The notes beneath the pieces were generated by a model, which searched no databases, was not told the DNA's origin, and saw only the letters and a program-made list of their open reading frames with translations. A stretch of 20,626 bases of DNA. Origin: Johnsonella ignava ATCC 51276. Lineage in GTDB: Bacteria; Bacillota; Clostridia; Lachnospirales; Lachnospiraceae. Position 1 is the first letter of the stretch; the number at the start of each line of letters is the position of its first letter. The position numbers and the translations under genes are program-made. This document shows positions 14,959-20,626 of this stretch, in pieces. The stretch is from the NCBI RefSeq assembly GCF_000235445.1, contig NZ_JH378845.1:1-20626 (forward strand). The letters are read 5' to 3'.

Positions 14959-15147
14959 ATTTCATATTTCACCCCCCCGGCTTCCCCCAGTTACCTTGTA
15001 CATATATCTTTATGCTAATATATACTTTAAGTATATATTAGCCTATTATGTGTCTGTCCATAAAATCTAATAAATCTCAGTAAATATATAGTTTTAGTAG
15101 TGTACAATTTCATAGTAGTGTTTTGTTACAAAATGCACGCTGCTTTT
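14959..15147. other. Intergenic region, candidate oriT
   Basis: The 189-bp gap upstream of the relaxase candidate carries a perfect palindrome (15014-15042), a promoter, and an unusual G/C island (14974-14994 with runs of seven and five C on the plus strand) in otherwise A/T DNA. In Tcp-type plasmids oriT lies near the relaxase and accessory genes. This is one of two candidate locations, the other being 15966-16247. No nick site can be named from sequence alone. Confidence 0.35.
15014..15060 (-). promoter_or_regulatory. Promoter with palindromic operator ahead of the relaxase candidate
   Basis: Minus-strand TGGACA (15060-15055) and TATATA (15037-15032) are 17 bp apart. A perfect 12-bp inverted repeat, GCTAATATATAC and GTATATATTAGC around TTTAA (15014-15042), covers the -10 box and the start point. 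A repressor bound here would shut the transfer operon; candidates are the two small wHTH-like proteins encoded just upstream. Confidence 0.65.
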
Positions 15148-15429
15148 TTACATTTTTAGCTGCTTTTTCAGTTCCTCAAATACTCTGATATCAAGTTTAA
15201 TTACTGCTTTATTCGCTACTCTTTTAGTTAGTCTATCTTTATCTGTATCTATCCAGTTTAAAGCCTTCCATGTTTTCAATTTACTATCTGGCATTTCATA
15301 TTTGTTATGATTTAACAACTCCTGAAGCACCGGTTTTTCCACTACAAAATACCCTCTATACGGTTTATATCCTTGCCCTTCCAGGTGTTTTATAATAGCT
15401 ACAAATTCTTTTGCATAAATGTCAATCAC
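15148..15429 (-). CDS. Small winged-helix-like protein
   Basis: A 93-aa protein of no family I recognise. The C-terminal part (SKLKTWKALNWIDTDKDRLTKRVANKAVIKLDIRVFEELKKQ) has the helix, LxWI turn, basic hairpin and closing helix expected of a winged helix. The start is taken as GTG at 15429, which overlaps the upstream TGA as GTGA; an in-frame TTG at 15462 is possible but overlaps the upstream gene by 37 bp. In pCW3 the accessory relaxosome protein TcpK is a small winged-helix protein bound to oriT. The same job is plausible here from size, fold impression and position before the relaxase candidate, but is unproven. Confidence 0.65.
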   Translation of the reverse strand: MIDIYAKEFVAIIKHLEGQGYKPYRGYFVVEKPVLQELLNHNKYEMPDSKLKTWKALNWIDTDKDRLTKRVANKAVIKLDIRVFEELKKQLKM

Positions 15430-15965
15430 TGTATCATAGACTCCTTTACCATATTGACCCAATCTTTACTTATCCTTACTACTCTTATACTTTTTCCTCC
15501 GGCATTATGTGTAAAATATGGCATGTTCTTATTCTCATTAAATCTAAGCATTCCTAAATCGCTAAATATTTTTATCACCTTATCTGAACTTAAAATCATA
15601 GTGTGATTTTCAATTAGTCCTTTAAAGTAGGTTGCTTGTACTATCATATTAGCCATACTTACTTTGCCATCTCTTTTGTTCTCTATATTAGTGTTATTTT
15701 TAACTATATGTTCAATAATTTCAAAAAAAGTATCACATAGCTCTTGATATATACCATTACTTATTACATCTCTATTTTTAGAAATATTTACAGGGTTATT
15801 ACTATTACTACTATCATTGTTTTGTATAATAGTTTTGTACTCTTGTATCTTCTTATCCTTTTCTTTTAACTGATTTTCTAATTCATGAATATAATCAAGT
15901 TGCTTATTACACTTCATAATAAGCTGTTCTATTTTAATATCTTTTTCGTTATTAATTTCATTCAC
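15426..15965 (-). CDS. Coiled-coil plus winged-helix-like protein, first gene of transfer region
   Basis: The 179-aa protein has an N-terminal coiled coil (IEQLIMKCNKQLDYIHELENQLKEKDKKIQEYKTI, residues about 12-46), an Asn/Ser-rich linker, and a C-terminal domain with a winged-helix look (SSDKVIKIFSDLGMLRFNENK, then a THNAGGK hairpin and SIRVVRISKDWVNMV). Its C-terminus loosely resembles that of the next protein (LGML versus LNWI turn, then a beta hairpin and a W/F-containing helix), so the two may be related DNA-binding proteins. The start is GTG at 15965 with AAGGAG 9 nt before it. I do not recognise a named family. A role as regulator or relaxosome accessory is inferred from context. Confidence 0.7.
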   Translation of the reverse strand: MNEINNEKDIKIEQLIMKCNKQLDYIHELENQLKEKDKKIQEYKTIIQNNDSSNSNNPVNISKNRDVISNGIYQELCDTFFEIIEHIVKNNTNIENKRDGKVSMANMIVQATYFKGLIENHTMILSSDKVIKIFSDLGMLRFNENKNMPYFTHNAGGKSIRVVRISKDWVNMVKESMIQ

Positions 15966-16079
15966 CTTTCCATGCTCCTTTTCCTTGTTTTTTGTACATA
16001 ATCAACTACTTTTTTTCAATTATTTCATACTATACAAAAGCATCATCTTTTCATTTTTAGCCCTTATTTATATGTTTTT

Positions 16080-16111
16080 GAATGTAATAATATACCTATA
16101 TTATTACATTC
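16080..16111. repeat. 32-bp perfect palindrome, site 1
   Basis: GAATGTAATAATATA and TATATTATTACATTC are exact 15-bp inverted arms around CC. A copy with 29 of 32 identical positions lies at 18922-18953. Site 1 lies about 140 bp upstream of the small recombinase gene. It looks like a recombinase core site (two inverted arms around a short asymmetric centre) or an operator. Confidence 0.7.
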
Positions 16112-16164
16112 AAGTTTTTTAAGAAATCTCATAAAATCAAGGTTTATAAGCATTTTGTAAAATT

Positions 16165-16239
16165 TCCCTCTAAAAATATAGTTTTGAATGTGATATAATA
16201 TATATATTACAACCAAAATATTACATTAATTTAGAGGGA
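16165..16239 (+). promoter_or_regulatory. Promoter and RBS-pairing arms of the small recombinase gene
   Basis: An extended -10 (TGATATAAT, 16190-16198) precedes the gene; no good -35 is seen. TCCCTCTAAA (16165-16174) is exactly complementary to TTTAGAGGGA (16230-16239), which contains the ribosome site GAGGGAG. Transcripts that start upstream of 16165 would hide the ribosome site in a stem, while those from the local promoter would not. ATTACAT-type half-sites of the palindrome occur around this promoter too. Confidence 0.55.
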
Positions 16240-16247
16240 GATTTGTA

Positions 16248-16817
16248 GTGAATAAAGTTACGCAACCAATCCGGAGTAAAAAGAAAATTGAAGAGCTATT
16301 AACTTACCTAAAAGGAAAAAGTTATAGGGATTATATGATTGCAAAAATTCAACTAAATACGGCACGGCGGATTAGTGATATAATCCGTCTAAAAGTATCT
16401 GATATACTGAAAGAGGATTATACACTAAAGAAGTATATTACTATTCAGGAACAAAAAACAAAGAAAGTAGCTAGAATTGTCATAAATCAGAGCATTCAGG
16501 AAAGTATTCAAGATTATATCATAGATCAAAAAATGGACTATGATGATTATCTTTTCAAAAGCCGAAAAGGTAAAAATAATCCAATCACAACAACACAAGC
16601 ACATCGTATTTTTCAAAATGCTTCGCAAGTTTTAAACTTAGAAAACTTTGGAACACATAGCTTGCGTAAAACATGGGGGTACTTTTGTTATCAAGAGACA
16701 CATAATATAGCTTTAATTATGGACGTATTCAACCATTCGAGCGAAAAAATCACATTGCGATACATAGGAATCACACAGAAAGACAAAGATTATATGCATA
16801 TGCTAATAAAATTTTAA
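16248..16817 (+). CDS. Small tyrosine recombinase (catalytic domain only)
   Basis: A 189-aa protein made almost only of the tyrosine recombinase catalytic domain. Key residues are complete: Arg41 (TARRISDI), Lys70 in the EQKTKK hairpin, His137-x-x-Arg140 (HSLRKTWG), His163 (FNHSS) and nucleophile Tyr172 (LRYIGI). There is no N-terminal core-binding domain, as in short plasmid and phage recombinases of Gram-positive bacteria. The start is GTG with GAGGGAG 7 nt before it. Likely roles are resolving plasmid multimers into monomers to help partition (the par genes follow on the same strand) or acting on the 32-bp palindromes at 16080-16111 and 18922-18953. A terminator follows. Confidence 0.88.
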   Translation: MNKVTQPIRSKKKIEELLTYLKGKSYRDYMIAKIQLNTARRISDIIRLKVSDILKEDYTLKKYITIQEQKTKKVARIVINQSIQESIQDYIIDQKMDYDDYLFKSRKGKNNPITTTQAHRIFQNASQVLNLENFGTHSLRKTWGYFCYQETHNIALIMDVFNHSSEKITLRYIGITQKDKDYMHMLIKF

Positions 16818-16830
16818 TGCATTAAATAAT

Positions 16831-16860
16831 AACCACCGGCTTAGCTGGTGGTTTGTTTTT
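16831..16860 (+). terminator. Rho-independent terminator of the recombinase gene
   Basis: AACCACCGGC and GCTGGTGGTT pair around TTA (one G-U pair), followed by TTGTTTTT. It lies 14 bp past the recombinase stop. The hairpin also looks like the right-end hairpins of IS200/IS605-family elements (see the next feature on the minus strand). Confidence 0.85.
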
Positions 16861-16864
16861 CGCC

Positions 16865-16948
16865 CTATAATGGCTTATTCCCAGCACTGGATTCTAAGGA
16901 CACATCGAAAGTTTCGCTAGTTGCAATATCAGTTACTTGCTTAGCCCT
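16865..16948 (-). pseudogene. Possible 3' fossil of an IS200/IS605-family tnpB with right end
   Basis: The minus strand carries a 27-codon open end (AKQVTDIATSETFDVSLESS...GNKPL, then stop) in a patch that is much richer in G/C than its surroundings and is followed by the AACCACC/GGTGGTT hairpin. TnpB genes of IS200/IS605-type elements often end shortly before such a hairpin, and the tnpB 3' end plus right end is the source of the guide (omega) RNA. The rest of tnpB is absent. I propose a right-end remnant from pattern memory; no family match was computed. Confidence 0.4.
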
Positions 16949-17024
16949 TTAAGCTTACTTTTTATTGTTACTACAAATATATATATATATATATATTAAA
17001 ATATATAATAGAATACATATACAT

Positions 17025-17135
17025 ATATATATTTTAATATTGATATTATAGAGTATATATAATATGATTAAAATATATATTTTAATATTGACATTATAGA
17101 GTATATATAATATGATTAAAATATATATTTTAATA
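17025..17135 (+). promoter_or_regulatory. Duplicated parAB promoter-operator units, possible centromere
   Basis: A 48-bp direct repeat occurs twice (17025-17072, 17073-17120) with a partial third copy. Each full copy carries a promoter-like pair: TTGATA-17-TATGAT in the first, TTGACA (17088-17093)-17-TATGAT (17111-17116) in the second. Each -10 runs into a perfect 20-bp palindrome, ATTAAAATATATATTTTAAT (17067-17086 and 17115-17134). RHH partner proteins of ParA usually bind such repeats for autoregulation and as the partition site. Confidence 0.65.
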
Positions 17136-17155
17136 CGTATAGAAAGGAGAAGGAA

Positions 17156-17911
17156 ATGACAAAAATAATAGCAATAGCTAACCAAAAGGGGGGTGTAGGA
17201 AAGACTACTACAAGCCACGCTCTAACCGCCGGACTTGCAGAAAAGGGGTATAGAACCCTATGCATAGATCTTGATCCCCAAGGTAACCTATCAGCCTCCT
17301 GTGGAGCTGTAAATTATAACATCCCAACCGTTTATGAAATGATGAAAGGCGAAGTCAATGTGAAAGATGTTATACAAACCCTAGGTTTATATAACATAAT
17401 TCCGGCAAATATCATGCTTTCCGGAGCAGAGCAAGAACTGAATAGTACAGGTAAAGAACACAGGCTAAAAGAGAGCCTATCCGATATTGTAAATGATTAT
17501 GATTATATTATTATAGATACCCCCCCAAGCCTAGGTGTTTTGACTGTCAACGCATTTACTTTTTGTGATGAAATTATTATACCAACAACAGCAGGAATAT
17601 TTGCCACGGCAGGCATTCAGCAACTTGCGAGGACGGTTGAGAATGTAAAAAAATATTGTAATCCAAACTTGAAAATTAAAGGGATACTCTTTACACGATA
17701 TAATCCAAGAACAAATATCAGCAAGCAGGTAAAAGAGATTGCAGAGAGTTTTGCAGAGCATATCAAAGCCCCTGTTTACGATACAACAATTAGAAACGGA
17801 ATAGCGGTTGAGGAAGCACAGGCGAATAAGGAAGATATTTTTACTTATAACAGTAAGTCCTCTGTTGCTGAAGATTACAGAGTATTTATTGAAGAATATT
17901 TGAAAGGATAA
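17156..17911 (+). CDS. parA: ParA-family partition ATPase
   Basis: The 251-aa protein is a deviant Walker-type ParA/Soj: KGGVGKTT (11-18) with the signature lysine, the A' motif CIDLDPQGN (38-46), Walker B YDYIIIDTPPSLG, and the GILFTRYNPRTNISKQV region. It lacks an N-terminal HTH, so autoregulation should come from the small partner gene that follows. It drives plasmid segregation by nucleoid-associated ATP-dependent movement. It has an AAGGAG ribosome site, lies behind the duplicated operator region, and is 8 bp ahead of the RHH partner. Confidence 0.95.
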   Translation: MTKIIAIANQKGGVGKTTTSHALTAGLAEKGYRTLCIDLDPQGNLSASCGAVNYNIPTVYEMMKGEVNVKDVIQTLGLYNIIPANIMLSGAEQELNSTGKEHRLKESLSDIVNDYDYIIIDTPPSLGVLTVNAFTFCDEIIIPTTAGIFATAGIQQLARTVENVKKYCNPNLKIKGILFTRYNPRTNISKQVKEIAESFAEHIKAPVYDTTIRNGIAVEEAQANKEDIFTYNSKSSVAEDYRVFIEEYLKG

Positions 17912-17919
17912 TAAAGATA

Positions 17920-18246
17920 ATGACATCAAAAAAGAAAGCTACAACAGAAGAAATTAAGAAGAATTTCGGATTTGACGAACAAAGCGAACAAGCTTTTAAA
18001 TCAATTTTAGGTGTTAAGGAAGAAAAAGCAAATATGTCTGAAGAAATACAGACAGATACAAAAAATGCTGTTGAAGATACAATAAAGAGAAGAGGACGTA
18101 AGAAATTAGAGAATAGAGAAAAGAAAAAAAGATACTCATTAACTATTCTACCAAGTATTTATGAAAAAGCACAAGAAAAAGCAGAAAAAGAAGGAAAAAC
18201 AATATCTGAACTCGTATCAAATTTTCTTTTAAAATATAGTAAATAA
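17920..18246 (+). CDS. Ribbon-helix-helix partition partner (ParB-like)
   Basis: The 108-aa protein has a long charged, flexible N-terminus (residues about 1-68, with a basic KRRGRKKLENREKKK patch) and a C-terminal ribbon-helix-helix domain (RYSLTILPSIYEKAQEKAEKEGKTISELVSNFLLKYS). This is the layout of centromere-binding partners of small ParA proteins (type Ib partition): the RHH binds operator/centromere repeats and the N-terminus stimulates ParA. It is directly downstream of parA. Its targets are likely the 48-bp repeats before parA or the 24-bp repeats after this gene. Confidence 0.85.
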   Translation: MTSKKKATTEEIKKNFGFDEQSEQAFKSILGVKEEKANMSEEIQTDTKNAVEDTIKRRGRKKLENREKKKRYSLTILPSIYEKAQEKAEKEGKTISELVSNFLLKYSK

Positions 18247-18273
18247 TTTAATTTCATATATCAAGATAAACCT

Positions 18274-18315
18274 TTAATATACCTGTGTTTTAATAAATAA
18301 TCACAGGTATATTAA
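18274..18315 (+). terminator. Inverted repeat after the parAB operon
   Basis: Perfect 14-bp arms TTAATATACCTGTG and CACAGGTATATTAA enclose 14 nt, 27 bp past the partition gene. The stem is A/T-rich and no long U-run follows, so termination is plausible but not certain. Part of the arm (TAATATACCT) resembles the arms of the 32-bp palindromes. Confidence 0.5.
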
Positions 18316-18366
18316 TTCATATAATAATATATATAAATATATATATTATTATATACATTATTATAT

Positions 18367-18438
18367 AAATTAATATATGTATAATAACACAAATTAATAT
18401 ATGTATAATAACACAAATTAATATATATATAATAATAT
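18367..18438. repeat. 24-bp tandem repeats in AT-rich region
   Basis: Two exact copies of a 24-bp unit (starting AAATTAATATATG, ending AATAACAC; 18367-18390 and 18391-18414) are followed by a diverged third (18415-18438). The surrounding 18310-18480 is nearly pure A/T. Location behind parAB suggests a possible second centromere or unwinding region. No function is shown. Confidence 0.6.
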
Positions 18439-18481
18439 AAATTTAAATATTTATTTTTATATATATTATAATACATATAAT

Positions 18482-18684
18482 ATGATACACTATAAAAAAG
18501 AAAAATGAACAGATTAAATTATATAAACAAGGGGCAGTTGACGAAGAAATAGCTAAGGTTATAAAAATCTATGACTTTCTTTCTACTTGTGATAATGTCT
18601 GATCCTCATAGAATAATTGATAGTGGAGCTTTTAATGATATTATAAAAGACTATTTAATACTTGCAGTAAAGAGAGCAGTGTAA
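18482..18684 (+). pseudogene. Broken small gene remnant
   Basis: Two short frames join into one plausible protein if two single-base shifts are allowed: ATG at 18482, shift in the A-run near 18500, then NEQIKLYKQGAVDEEIAKVIKIYDFL up to about 18600, another shift, and DPHRIIDSGAFNDIIKDYL to a stop at 18684. The composition looks protein-coding, unlike the flanks. I do not recognise the family. It may be a decayed gene or a real gene with sequence errors. The remainder, 18685-18921, holds no feature that I can support. Confidence 0.4.
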
Positions 18685-18921
18685 AAAGATTACTATTTAG
18701 AACTACAGTTTATCTTTGATTAAAGTGTGCAAGCAAGAATTTATGATTAAAATACAAAAAATAGTTTCTATATATTCTTGATAAAACTGAATTTAACTTG
18801 AAAAATGATACAAAAAATTATTTAAAAATTAGACTTTTATATGCCATTTAAGTATCTCAAAACACGTTGACATCCTAAGCTATACAGCTTATAATATAAG
18901 TGATTAAATATTTATATTTTC

Positions 18922-18953
18922 GGATGTAAGAAAATAGGTATATTATTACATTC
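18922..18953. repeat. 32-bp palindrome, site 2, at the rep stop codon
   Basis: The minus-strand reading differs from site 1 (16080-16111) at 3 of 32 positions, all in one arm. The asymmetric centre is CC on the minus strand here and CC on the plus strand at site 1, so the two sites are in opposite orientation. Two of its bases overlap the rep stop codon (18952-18954). Confidence 0.7.
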
Positions 18954-19983
18954 AAATTTCAGCATCAAAGATTTTTTTCAAGTAATTAAAGCGATATTTT
19001 ATATTGCTTTTTTTGCTTCTCATGTTTAATTCATCGTACTTATCTTTAAAAAAGTGAAATAAAGTAAGGTCATCATGAAAATCACTATCCGGTAAGATTT
19101 TGTGTGCCGCATTATATAATACTATTATTTCTTCTTTGCTAAATTCATTGTTACAAGCTTCCTGCATAAAATTAATGCGTGAAGCATATCTTGATATTTC
19201 CTGTTCCTGCTGTTCATCTTCCGGGTTTATTTCTAATTCTTTTTGTTCTTCTATAAATTCATCCAGTGTTAATTGATCTTGATAACAGTTGTTTTTAAAT
19301 ATATTGAACTTAAGTTCTAATACTTTTCCGCCTTTTCCTTTTGTTCCATATGGTTCATAAGTAAATCTTATATCCGTATTTTCTTCTAAAGCCTTTTGAC
19401 AAGGCTCAAGAACCCATTGTTTGAAATTATTAAATCTTGTATATTGTTTTTCATCTATACCTAATTGTGTTTTTAAATATTCTATAGTCATTATACGATA
19501 ACCTATTTTTTCATATTGCTTTAAAATTTCATACATCCTAAGTTGGTTAGAACTTTTTAATTTTAGAGCATTCCATAATTTATAAGAAAAATATTTTTCT
19601 TTGAACTCAAACATTAGTGGTAAAGCTTTATCATGAGCATCTATTTCAATATACCATTCTTTTTTGTTATCCATATCTACAGTACATTCTTTAAATAGTT
19701 GAAAACCTGTATAACCTCCTCTTTCGTTTGGTATATTTACTACTTTACATAGTAAACTGTTTGTAACTTGTTTTAGATAGTCTATTTTTATTCTATCTTG
19801 AAGCTCCATTATTTTTTGAAAATCTGATACAGAAAAACGTACAATTCTTGTACTTATATCTTCAGGATTAATTCTACTTAAATAAATACTGAAAAATCTA
19901 AGCTCTTGTAAAGTCATATTATTTGCTCTTAACTCATTTAATACATTTTTTTTAACAACTAAATTGTTTTGCTTTAATGCCAT
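18952..19983 (-). CDS. rep: Rep_3/RepB-family replication initiator
   Basis: The 343-aa protein has the two winged-helix domains of Rep_3 initiators: VVKKNVLNELRANNMTLQELRFFSIYLSRINPED and SVSDFQKIMELQDRI in the first (about 9-125), then KSSNQLRMYEILKQYEKIGYRIMTIEYLKTQLGI and FKQWVLEPCQKALEENTDIRFTYEP in the second (about 143-240), followed by a Glu/Gln-rich linker and a C-terminal extension. It binds iterons to initiate theta replication. It has a strong AGAGGAGGT ribosome site and starts about 230 bp from the iterons, on the side expected for such origins. Its 3' end overlaps palindrome site 2. Confidence 0.93.
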   Translation of the reverse strand: MALKQNNLVVKKNVLNELRANNMTLQELRFFSIYLSRINPEDISTRIVRFSVSDFQKIMELQDRIKIDYLKQVTNSLLCKVVNIPNERGGYTGFQLFKECTVDMDNKKEWYIEIDAHDKALPLMFEFKEKYFSYKLWNALKLKSSNQLRMYEILKQYEKIGYRIMTIEYLKTQLGIDEKQYTRFNNFKQWVLEPCQKALEENTDIRFTYEPYGTKGKGGKVLELKFNIFKNNCYQDQLTLDEFIEEQKELEINPEDEQQEQEISRYASRINFMQEACNNEFSKEEIIVLYNAAHKILPDSDFHDDLTLFHFFKDKYDELNMRSKKSNIKYRFNYLKKIFDAEI

Positions 19984-20012
19984 AAGATCTACCTCCTCTA
20001 ATTATTTTATAT

Positions 20013-20041
20013 ATTATAACATAAAATAACTAGAAAATCAA
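20013..20041 (-). promoter_or_regulatory. rep promoter with inverted-repeat operator
   Basis: Minus-strand TTGATT (20041-20036) and TATAAT (20018-20013) are 17 bp apart, ending about 30 bp before the rep ATG. Inverted AACTAGAA (20028-20035) and TTCTAGTT (20072-20079), with another ACTAGT between, flank the -35 and are candidate autorepressor sites; Rep_3 proteins often repress their own gene as dimers. Confidence 0.7.
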
Positions 20042-20089
20042 ATTATACTAGTCAACTACATAATTTTATAATTCTAGTTTTATTGAAAA

Positions 20090-20164
20090 ACAAGCAAACT
20101 AACAATCACTTGTTTGTTAGCTTGTTTTATATCTTGTTTTATATCTTGTTTTATATCTTGTTTT
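20090..20164. repeat. Stem-loop and 12-bp tandem repeats between rep and iterons
   Basis: ACAAGC and TAACA (20090-20104, bulge AAAC) pair with TGTTAGCTTGT (20115-20125). Starting at 20121, CTTGTTTTATAT repeats three times exactly and breaks off in a fourth copy (20121-20164). A/T-rich short tandem repeats beside iterons are typical of origin DNA-unwinding elements; that role is inferred. Confidence 0.6.
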
Positions 20165-20215
20165 CGGCAGTCTAAAAATAGCTTAAATACTGGCTTTATG
20201 TGTATTACTCGACTA

Positions 20216-20626
20216 GATAAATCCGCAAACTCGACTAGATAAATCCGCAAACTCGACTAGATAAATCCGCAAACTCGACTAGATAAATCCGCAAACTCGA
20301 CTAGATAAATCCGCAAACTCGACTAGATAAATCCGCAAACTCGACTAGATAAATCCGCAAACTCGACTACATGAATTTGCAAACTCGACTACATGAATTT
20401 GCTGTGTTAAATAAAGAAAAAGCCTTAGAATTTTTAGGACTTTTTCTTTAATAAGAGATTAATATTGTGTTTAAGAGTATTTGACTTGCCGGAGAAACTG
20501 TATCATTGTTTTAGGTTACAGATCCTTATTGTTTAAAATCTATATCAATCAGTCTTTCTAACCATCTAACAATGTATGAGGGTGGCTCTCTCCTTCCTGT
20601 TTCCAATTTTCTAAGGGTTCGTCTTG
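20216..20626. repeat. Terminal redundancy (circular molecule)
   Basis: The bases from 20216 repeat 1-411, including all seven iterons and the start of the HTH gene region, and are identical until the last ~27 bases. There, one C is missing and two T are added compared with 385-411. This is the overlap of a circular assembly, not a biological repeat; the real length is about 20,215 bp. The broken copy of the HTH gene at the right end should not be counted. Confidence 0.92.

Noticed and set aside
16248..16817. ICE or phage integrase marking an integrated element
   Set aside because: The window is a closed circle with rep, iterons and par genes, no attachment repeats with chromosomal genes are seen, and the protein lacks the N-terminal domains of integrases; a plasmid resolvase-like role is more likely.
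16955..17218. 87-aa minus-strand frame rich in Ile/Tyr
   Set aside because: It is the reverse reading of the A/T palindromes and parA start; low complexity, no ribosome site.

Overview
The window is almost certainly one complete small conjugative plasmid from a low-GC Gram-positive anaerobe (Firmicutes, Clostridia/Tissierellia-like). The DNA is very AT-rich, AGGAGG-type ribosome sites are strong, and the type IV secretion genes are of the Tn916/pCW3 (Tcp) kind. The last 411 bases repeat the first ~411, including all seven identical iterons, so the molecule closes into a circle of about 20,215 bp. Three single-base indels in the last ~27 bases of the overlap, and two homopolymer frameshifts in transfer genes, suggest long-read sequence with residual indel errors.

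Layout (circular). (1) Replication: a Rep_3/RepB-type initiator (18952-19983, minus) sits beside seven perfect 22-bp iterons plus variants (1-176 = 20216-20391). (2) Maintenance: a two-gene operon of an unknown 97-aa protein and a small HTH protein (311-797, minus), a RelB/DinJ-YoeB toxin-antitoxin pair (1028-1548, plus) and a HicAB pair (1696-2343, minus). (3) Transfer: about 13.4 kb of closely spaced minus-strand genes from 15965 down to 2609. These are two small DNA-binding-like proteins, a tyrosine-recombinase-like protein fused to a JAMM/MPN metallopeptidase-like domain, a 142-aa unknown, an FtsK/TcpA coupling ATPase, TcpC, a TcpD-like protein, TcpE, a VirB4 ATPase, a C39-like cell-wall/peptidase protein, a lipoprotein and a VirB6-like membrane channel protein. 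(4) Partition and recombination on the plus strand: a small catalytic-domain-only tyrosine recombinase (16248-16817), ParA (17156-17911) and a ribbon-helix-helix partner (17920-18246). This block lies between two nearly identical 32-bp palindromes (16080-16111 and 18922-18953).

How it fits together: Rep binds the iterons to start theta replication; ParA and its RHH partner segregate copies; the small recombinase probably resolves multimers or acts on the flanking palindromes; the TA modules enforce retention. The transfer operon looks complete except that no canonical relaxase (MobA/MobP/MobT or Rep_trans type) is visible. The tyrosine-recombinase/JAMM fusion, encoded just upstream of the coupling protein, is the best relaxase candidate, by analogy with TcpM of pCW3. 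It is the most interesting object in the window.

Other points: a start-stop codon pair in a hairpin loop ahead of the 97-aa gene, duplicated promoter-operator units ahead of parA, a possible IS200/IS605 tnpB right-end fossil, and several mRNA hairpins placed between operon genes.
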